From contig NC_092602.1 of assembly GCF_047663525.1 (NCBI RefSeq), positions 5,153,501 through 5,217,500 of the forward strand: a stretch of DNA of 64,000 bases, read 5' to 3'. A program made the position numbers and the translations under genes. Below, piece by piece: positions 58,321 to 64,000 of this stretch (positions are counted from its first letter, which is position 1; each line of letters starts with the position of its first letter). This DNA is from Anas platyrhynchos. Its lineage: Eukaryota; Chordata; Aves; Anseriformes; Anatidae. A model generated the notes under the pieces. That model had not been told where the DNA came from. It made no database searches and saw nothing but the letters and a program-made list of their open reading frames with translations.

Positions 58321-60071
58321 GAGAAGGTGGACGCCCTGTGGGAGAGCCAGGGGCTCGCGTTTTCCTTCCGTCACCTGTCTTTGGGTTGGGCATGAGCAGA
58401 ACCAAACGGTGGCTCCCAGAGGTGCTCCCAACCCTGGGCACCCAAGAGTGACGGAGGGGACGTGGGGACCCAGCTCAGAGGCCACTGCTGCCAGCAGCAA
58501 GGGCTTCAAGGATTGGGGGGGTTTGGGGGTCTTTCCCAACAGGATCCACTTCTTCCTGCCACGTGGAAATGCTGGAGGCAGGATGGGAAGGACAGGTCCC
58601 CGTCGTGCCCTTGTCACAGCAATAGACATCCACCACTGCGCCACCAGAGGTGCGCTGTGGGTCGGGCAGTGGTGGGACCCGTGGGGCCAGGTGTGCACGG
58701 GTATTCTGGAGCATCACTCCCAGTGGGGGCTGATCTCACCATCCCCTTTCCCTCCAGCCCAGTTTTTGGGGCCCACCACGCTGCTGGGGCTCCCCCAGCC
58801 CATGGGTGCATCGAGTGCCACGTGTCCTCAGCGCACCCGTGGCTGTTGGTGCCTGGCACACCATCAGCCCAGACCCAGGAAGCCCCAGCAGGTTTCTAAG
58901 CACCATCCACACGTGAATTTGCAGAGCAACAAAACCACCCCAAAAGCCCCAGCCTGTGCCAGCGGCGGTCCCCAGCACGTCCATGCAGGACCCCATGGCA
59001 GCAGATCCCCCCCCAGCCCCCTCTTGTCCCAGTTAGAGGGCCCTGTGGTGCCAGTCCCCACCGGGGACATCCCGGGAGGACCACGGGGTCTGGTGAGAAC
59101 TGGTGTGGGGAGCAGGCGTGGAGCAGGGTCCCAGAGGTGCCAGCCCTGGGTACAAGTGGGACACGGGGACGAGCCACATCATGGGGAGCCCTCGGGTGTC
59201 CTGGCCGGGCTGGATGACAATGGCACGGGTAAAGCTGAGAGTGGCCCAGGCCGGGCACCGAGGTGGCACCGTGCGGCTGCAGGGGTGACAGGAGATTGTC
59301 ACCAGCCCGGGACAGCAGCAGGGAGCCCGGCCCTGCCACTCCCCGGTGTGGTTCGTGTTCTGCTCTGTTTGTAAATGCAAGCAATAAAAAAAAAAAAAAA
59401 GAAAAAAAAAAAAAAAGCAATTCTATTTTGTAAGATAATCGGATTGTATATTTGGCAGTTTTTAATACACCAATGGTCCAGCTGGTCTCCGTCGGTCTCG
59501 TTCTTCTCCGTGGGAAGGGGATGGGGACAAGAGACAGATCCTGCCCCCCGGCGATGCCCCAGCTCTGCCCCCACCACCGGTGCCACCCGTTAAAGCTCCT
59601 CGGCCCGGTGCTCGGAGGCCCTGGGTGCGTGGGGTGATGGCAGGTCCCTGTTGGCTGGGGATGGTGGCACTGGGATGTCACCGAAGGGGCAAGTCCCAAA
59701 GATGCCCTTCGGGGAGGGCAGGGAGCAGAGGTTTAGAGGCTGCTCCTGGGACATCCCTGGGTCGGGACAACCGCAGGGAAAAGCCACCACGGTTCCCCGT
59801 GACCACAAAAGTTTGTGTTTGTGGAGAAACACCCCTTCCCAGGGCCCCAAATCCCCTCTGAAGCCCCAGCGGGTGTGCACCCAACAGCACAGGCTGGGCT
59901 CTCCCTGATCTCCCACGGCTTACAGCAAGGTTTTACTGCAGAGATCACAAAAACAGAGAACCAAAAAAGGGAAAAAAAAAAAAAAAAAAATCAGTGCCAG
60001 GTGGGGCCCATTTGCACTCACCTGCTCTTAAATGCCCCCCAACACTGGGGCTGAGCTGTTGCTCTCTGAGG
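58321..60071 (+). other. GAL3ST1 3' UTR and spacer to the ZP gene
   Basis: The first kilobase is the probable GAL3ST1 3' UTR, ending near the AATAAA and poly-A at 59383-59416. The rest is a 0.65-kb spacer with an A-run at 59972-59990, about 80 bases before the ZP gene start codon. No exon is supported. Confidence 0.65.
59383..59388 (+). terminator. Candidate GAL3ST1 poly(A) signal (AATAAA)
   Basis: AATAAA lies 1.06 kb after the GAL3ST1 stop codon and runs straight into a genomic A-rich tract (59386-59416). The A tract could cause internal priming in cDNA libraries. Confidence 0.6.
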
Positions 60072-62700
60072 ATGGGGCTGTGCTGGTGGGTGCTGGTGTG
60101 TGGGGCTGTGCTGGGGGTGGCAGGTGAGTGGGGCTGGGGACCCCTGGCTGCTCGTGGTGGGGGGTGGGTGCCCCATGGTGCTGGTTCCTGATGGCCTCCT
60201 GTTCCTGCTGGTACTGGTCCTACTGGGGGAGGTGGTATGGGAGCTCCCTGTCCCTGCAGGTCCATTAGGGGCTGCTCTAGATGGGGCTCCAGGGCTACCC
60301 ATGGGGTCCCTGGCTGCTGGTGGTGCTCTCCCACACCATGTGCAGCTCCAGACGTGCTCCTGGGGGGTTCTTCACTTGGTGCTGCCCCCACCTCCCCTCT
60401 GTGAGCTCTGGAGATATCTGAGGACCTGGGTGTCCTCTCCATCCCTCAAGGATGCTGTTCCCACCTCTCCGTGCTCAGCCTCCCCCTGTTAACTCTCTTC
60501 CTCCCTGCAGGGACCCCCACGGCCCCAGCTGCTCCCACATTTTCTGGCCATGTGGCAGTGGCCCCAGTGACATCCTCAGGTGTGGGGACAAAGGTGATGT
60601 CCCCAGAACCTGCTGCTGCCACCGTGCCTGGTGGGATTCACGCACAGCCCTGCTCAGAGGAGCCCAGCATGAACTTCACCTTGAGGCTCCTGCACAGTGA
60701 GTGCTCTGAGTTGTGTGTTAGGAGGGGCAAGACCCTGGGATGGACCCCATTATGAAGGTTTTGGGGTTCTTATCAGTCTGATGGGTGATGTGGTCCTGTT
60801 CTGCTCCTTGGGGTTGAACCAGGAAGGTGCTGCAGGTCTGGAGCCAGGCCAAGGTGACAGCCAACAGCAGGGGGTGGGCTCCAAAACCAGGTTCCTGCCT
60901 CACAGCAGTGGGAGCAGAGACCCCTTATGGGCTCGGGATGTGTCCTAAGTCCCCATCTGTGGTGGGACAGGCTCGGGGACGTCGCACTGATCCCATTTTC
61001 CTCCTTCAGGGGATCCTGGTGCCACGAAGACGCCGCTGGTGCTCAGCTCTGGTTCTGTCCTCCACCTGGAGGCCAGGGTGGACTTCGGGCCTGGTGTCTC
61101 CCCCAGAATCTACGTGGACCAGTGCTACGGGACAGCCTCGGGGTGGCCGGGACACTCCAGGAGGGCCTACGTGGTGGTCAACAGCCAAGGGTGGGTGCTG
61201 GGGGCCTGACAGACCTCCTGGTGTGGGGTGGGAGAGGCCCTGGGGTCAGCTTGGAAACGTCCCTGACTTGTTCCTGGGTCTCCCCAGGTGCCTGCACGGC
61301 CCGAATCTGGGCAGTGTGTCTGTCCAGCACCAGAGAGGGGCGTCTGTCCTCCAGCTCTCCATCCTGCCCCCCGTGCTGGAGGCTGGGCCCGAGGAGGAGG
61401 TGAGGTTGGGGTTGGGGTGAGGTTGAGGAGCGAGATTCCTGGTGGTGGGCCACCTCCTTGGGGTGACGTGGGTGTCCCCAAGGCCTCGTCCCACTGTGGG
61501 TGTTCCTGGTCCCAGATACGGAGCCCTGAAGCCATGGGGTGGACACGGAGGTGGGAGGAAGGGGAAGGGTGAGCTGCCCGGAGGTGGTGGTGAGGACGGA
61601 TGGTGTCCCAGCAGGTCTACGTGCACTGCCTGCTGACAGCGTGGGGCACCAAGAAACACATCCTGAGGTCCTGTTTCTACAGCGAAACCGCGGCCAGGTG
61701 AGCTCTGCCTCCGTGTGGGCTCCCTGCTGGCACCCAGGAGCTGGGCAGGGACCACAGCACCCATGGGTGCCCTGGGAGCAGAAGCCACTGGTGCCATTCT
61801 GGGGTCAGGGGACACATCCATGGCACTGCTGTGGTCTGGATGCCACCCCTTCCACCCCACGTGTCCCCCTGGTTGTGGATGAGCTGGGAAAGACCCCTCT
61901 GGGGTTCCCAAGACCCAAAGGGACGGAGGACACAACACCACGTGGGTCTTGGGTGGGTGCTGGGGACCCGAGGACCCCCCAGCTCCGCCCTTCCCTCCCA
62001 GGTGGCACAACGCAGAGGACCCTTCCCAGAGCGCCCTGTGTGACTGCTGTGACAGCGGGTGTCCCCCTGGGGACACCCCACCAGGACAGCAGCCAGGTAG
62101 GCACCTTCTCTGGGGGCAGACGGGTGGTTTTGGGTGCCCTGGGACCAGAGGGGAGCCGCACGATGGGCTGTGTCCACCCGCAGAGTTCCCAGGAGAGGGG
62201 ATGCTCCACCGGGAGACCCTTGGCCCGTTTCTGGTGCAGGACCTGGTGCCGTGGTACGAAGGTGAGCAGCCAACCCCAAACTTCTCCCTTTTAGCCCCAA
62301 ACCAACCCAACCATCTTGTGTTCACCATTCCCCACCCGGGAGGAGCGGGGACACCCAGGACAGGGAAGCCTTGGTGGCTTATCTCTATCCTCGGTGCCCA
62401 ACCCCTGACCCTGTTGTCCCCCCCCCAGCTCCATGCCGCACGGTGAAGAAGCTGCTGCTGGCCGGGCTGGCCCTGCTGGGCAGCGCCATCGTGGCGGCCA
62501 CCCTCGTGGGGAGCGTGCTGGCCATGGGCTTGGCCGTGTGGCGCCTGCGCAGGGGACAGCGGAGACGCCGGCGGCCGAGGCGGCAGTGTCCCTTCCAGGC
62601 GGAGCTGCAGGCCGTGGTGGGTGCCCTGGTCCCCAGGGAGCTGGAGAAAGAAGGGGAGCCCGGTTCGGAGTATCACAGCCTGGAGCACAGCTCGGTGTGA
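60072..62700 (+). CDS. ZP3-related membrane protein lacking a ZP-N module
   Basis: Eight exons join in phase: 60072-60123, 60511-60696, 61010-61190, 61288-61399, 61615-61697, 62002-62096, 62184-62261 and 62429-62700, giving 352 residues. Residues 1-17 are a signal peptide (MGLCWWVLVCGAVLGVA). Residues 18-70 are Pro/Thr/Ala-rich. Residues 72-78 (NFTLRLL, with an N-glycosylation sequon) match the internal hydrophobic patch of ZP3. Residues 80-235 form a ZP-C module (RIYVDQCYGTAS, VVVNSQGCLHG, VYVHCLLTAW, SCFYSE, LCDCCDSGC). LGPFLV at 249-254 fits the external hydrophobic patch. A membrane span (about 271-300) and an Arg-rich tail (RLRRGQRRRRRPRR) follow. ZP proteins polymerise into egg coats and other extracellular filaments. 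ZP-N and a furin site are not found. The ZP3 relationship is firm; the function and orthology are unknown. Confidence 0.86.
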
Positions 62701-62715
62701 GTGGGGTTCCTTGGA

Positions 62716-62721
62716 AATAAA
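62716..62721 (+). terminator. Poly(A) signal of the ZP3-related gene
   Basis: AATAAA lies 15 bases after the TGA stop (TGGAAATAAAAGGTG). A very short 3' UTR is typical of vertebrate ZP genes, some of which have the signal at or just after the stop codon. Confidence 0.75.
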
Positions 62722-63255
62722 AGGTGTTTTTGTGAAGCTGCTCCTCCTGGGGGTGGTGTAGGGATTGGGGTTTCCAGATAGGGCAGGGTGGTGCCGTGAT
62801 CCTGGTGCTGGGACCGACCTGCCCAGGGGAATTGGGGTCCTGGGAGGTGGTGGCAGTGCCCAGGTGCTCCTGGAGGGCTGGGCCCTATGGGGCTTGGGGG
62901 TGTCCTTGGGGCCGAGCTCCGTCATCAAGGGTTGAGCCCTGACCATGGCTACCCCACCCTGTGGGGCTGCTCTTCCCATGAGGTGGGGTCTGAGGGGCCA
63001 CATTTGGTGTGGGAACCCCTCCTGATCCCATCATGAACCCCATGTGGCCCTAGTGGGCACCCAAACACCACTCCCAGCAGGCGATGTATGAAATGATTTA
63101 TTAGGACCAGGCCCGGGGCGGACGCTTCCACCCCACAGCCACAACCTGAGTGTGTGGGTTCACAGTGCAGGAGGTGCAGCACCCCAGAGCCAGCAGCGTG
63201 CCTCAGTTTCCCTGCCTGGCTCTGCTGGATGTGAGTCCCCGGGTGGGGAGGGGGC
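62722..63255. other. Spacer between converging ZP gene and MTFP1
   Basis: About 0.5 kb between tail-to-tail genes. It contains the MTFP1 3' UTR from 63255 down to the AATAAA at 63102-63097 (minus strand). Nothing else is recognised. Confidence 0.7.
63097..63102 (-). terminator. MTFP1 poly(A) signal
   Basis: TTTATT on the plus strand gives AATAAA on the minus strand (CCTAATAAATCATTTC), 154 bases after the MTFP1 stop codon. Confidence 0.75.
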
Positions 63256-63978
63256 TCAGTGCGAGGACGGGGGCTCTCCCTCGGTGCCGTAGAGCTTGCG
63301 GAGGCTGGAGTCCATCAGGAAATCCACGCTCCTGCAGCAGGATAATAGGGTCACTACGGGGTCCTTTGGGGCATATCTGGCCACAGGGGAGGTCCAGCTG
63401 TCCCTGGTGCCAGTGGGGCTTTACCCCACTAATCCCCACCAGCCCCCCCAATTCCCCCTGTGCCACCCCTCAGCTCCCCGGGACCCCGCATGAGCTTATC
63501 CCAATTTATCCCCATGCCTCACCTATCGATGGGTGTGATGATGACGGGGATGGCAGCCAGCCCCAGGGCAGTGGTGGCCCATTTTCGGACGGGCAGAGGC
63601 CAGCGGGTGAAGGAGCCCAGTAGGGCCAGCGAGGCGGCGCACAGGCGGTTGATGGTGAAGCCGGGGATGGCCACCGAGGCCAGGCTCTGCCACACGAAGG
63701 TGTCCGCCACCGCCACCCCCACCCGCGTCGCCTTACCGGGGTCGTGCTCGTGGGCCTGGGGTGGGGGGGAAAGGAAAGGAAACGAGGAGGTCGGATGGAT
63801 TTGGGCACAAGGGGATGAGGTGGGGGGAGCCATGGGGGGGATGCGCTCACCGCTGCCGCTTTCCTGCCCTTGTCGATGGCATCGGCGGTCACGTAGGCTG
63901 TGGCCACCCCGTAGCTGGCCCACACGGCTGCCACCGGGACCAGGGGGCGGAAGGATTCGCCCACCTCATTGGCGTAAC
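63256..63978 (-). CDS. MTFP1: MTFP1 (MTP18), last three coding exons, partial
   Basis: Mitochondrial fission process 1 is an inner mitochondrial membrane protein that promotes fission and modulates inner-membrane coupling. Exons visible are 63978-63851, 63755-63523 and 63331-63256. The first codes YANEVGESFRPLVPVAAVWA and ADAIDKGRKAAA. The second codes VADTFVWQSLASVAIPGFTI and WATTALGLAAIPVIITPIDR. The third codes SVDFLMDSSLRKLYGTEGEP and the stop. All joints are GT-AG and in phase (1, 0, 2). The initiator exon, equivalent to the human MSEPQPRG region, lies beyond the right edge. Gene order with GAL3ST1 agrees with human 22q12, where SEC14L genes lie between. Confidence 0.97.
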
Positions 63979-64000
63979 CTGGGGGGGGGGGACACCGGGA

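Noticed and set aside
57091-58698. 535-codon open frame on the minus strand
   Set aside because: It is the antisense shadow of GAL3ST1 exon 2, kept open by the strong GC bias at third positions.
60124-60492. Open sequence between the first two ZP-gene exons as a possible missing ZP-N exon
   Set aside because: A segment after CCCTGTCCCTGCAG could splice in phase, but its peptide (HHVQLQTCSWGVLHLVL and onward) does not show the ZP-N cysteine and GTG patterns, lacks a good donor before the stop, and skipping it keeps the phase intact.
61246-63003. 585-codon open frame on the minus strand
   Set aside because: It is antisense to the ZP3-related exons and their introns, is Pro/Ser-rich, and has no family resemblance.
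1-64000. Retroviral, Polinton or other virus-like elements, tRNA and rRNA genes, CRISPR arrays
   Set aside because: None was recognised on either strand by eye. Degenerate small fragments could have been missed.

Overview
The window is vertebrate nuclear DNA, most likely from a bird. The evidence is CR1 LINE 3' ends with the bird-type consensus, no recognisable mammalian SINEs, short introns in a GC-rich gene-dense half, and a gene order matching human 22q12.2 (OSBP2, SLC35E4, TCN2, PES1, GAL3ST1, MTFP1). In the chicken that segment lies on chromosome 15. I cannot name the species. All coding models below were spliced by hand from splice sites, reading phase and remembered human proteins.

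Layout. Positions 1-20,679 hold the 5' end of OSBP2 on the minus strand: two coding exons separated by a 19.4-kb intron. Positions 20,680-24,081 are intergenic and contain a perfect 21-bp-stem hairpin. Positions 24,082-28,310 hold IQCD/DRC10 (minus, four coding exons), with a CpG-rich promoter carrying an RFX X-box-like site. Positions 28,311-36,794 are mostly intergenic and end in the probable 3' UTR of SLC35E4, which contains a CA/TG-rich minisatellite. SLC35E4 (minus) lies at 36,795-38,761 and TCN2 (minus, ten exons) at 39,745-42,232. TCN2 and PES1 (plus, fifteen exons, 43,114-49,063) diverge from an 880-bp GC-rich interval with minisatellite repeats. The interval 49,064-56,589 holds CR1 fragments, CpG-rich DNA and a second TG-rich minisatellite. 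GAL3ST1 (plus, two coding exons) ends at 58,320. A ZP3-related gene (plus, eight exons) lies at 60,072-62,700. MTFP1 (minus) enters from the right edge; its last three coding exons are visible.

The genes do not form a pathway. OSBP2 is a sterol/phosphoinositide-binding protein, IQCD a motile-cilium protein, SLC35E4 an orphan transporter, TCN2 the plasma cobalamin carrier, PES1 a 60S ribosome-assembly factor, GAL3ST1 a Golgi sulfotransferase, and MTFP1 an inner mitochondrial membrane protein.

The most unusual item is the ZP3-related gene. Its exons join in phase into a 352-residue membrane protein with a signal peptide, the hydrophobic patches and a ZP-C module, but no ZP-N module and no furin-type cleavage site. 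A short Pro/Thr/Ala-rich linker stands where ZP-N should be. I found no retroviral or other virus-like elements.
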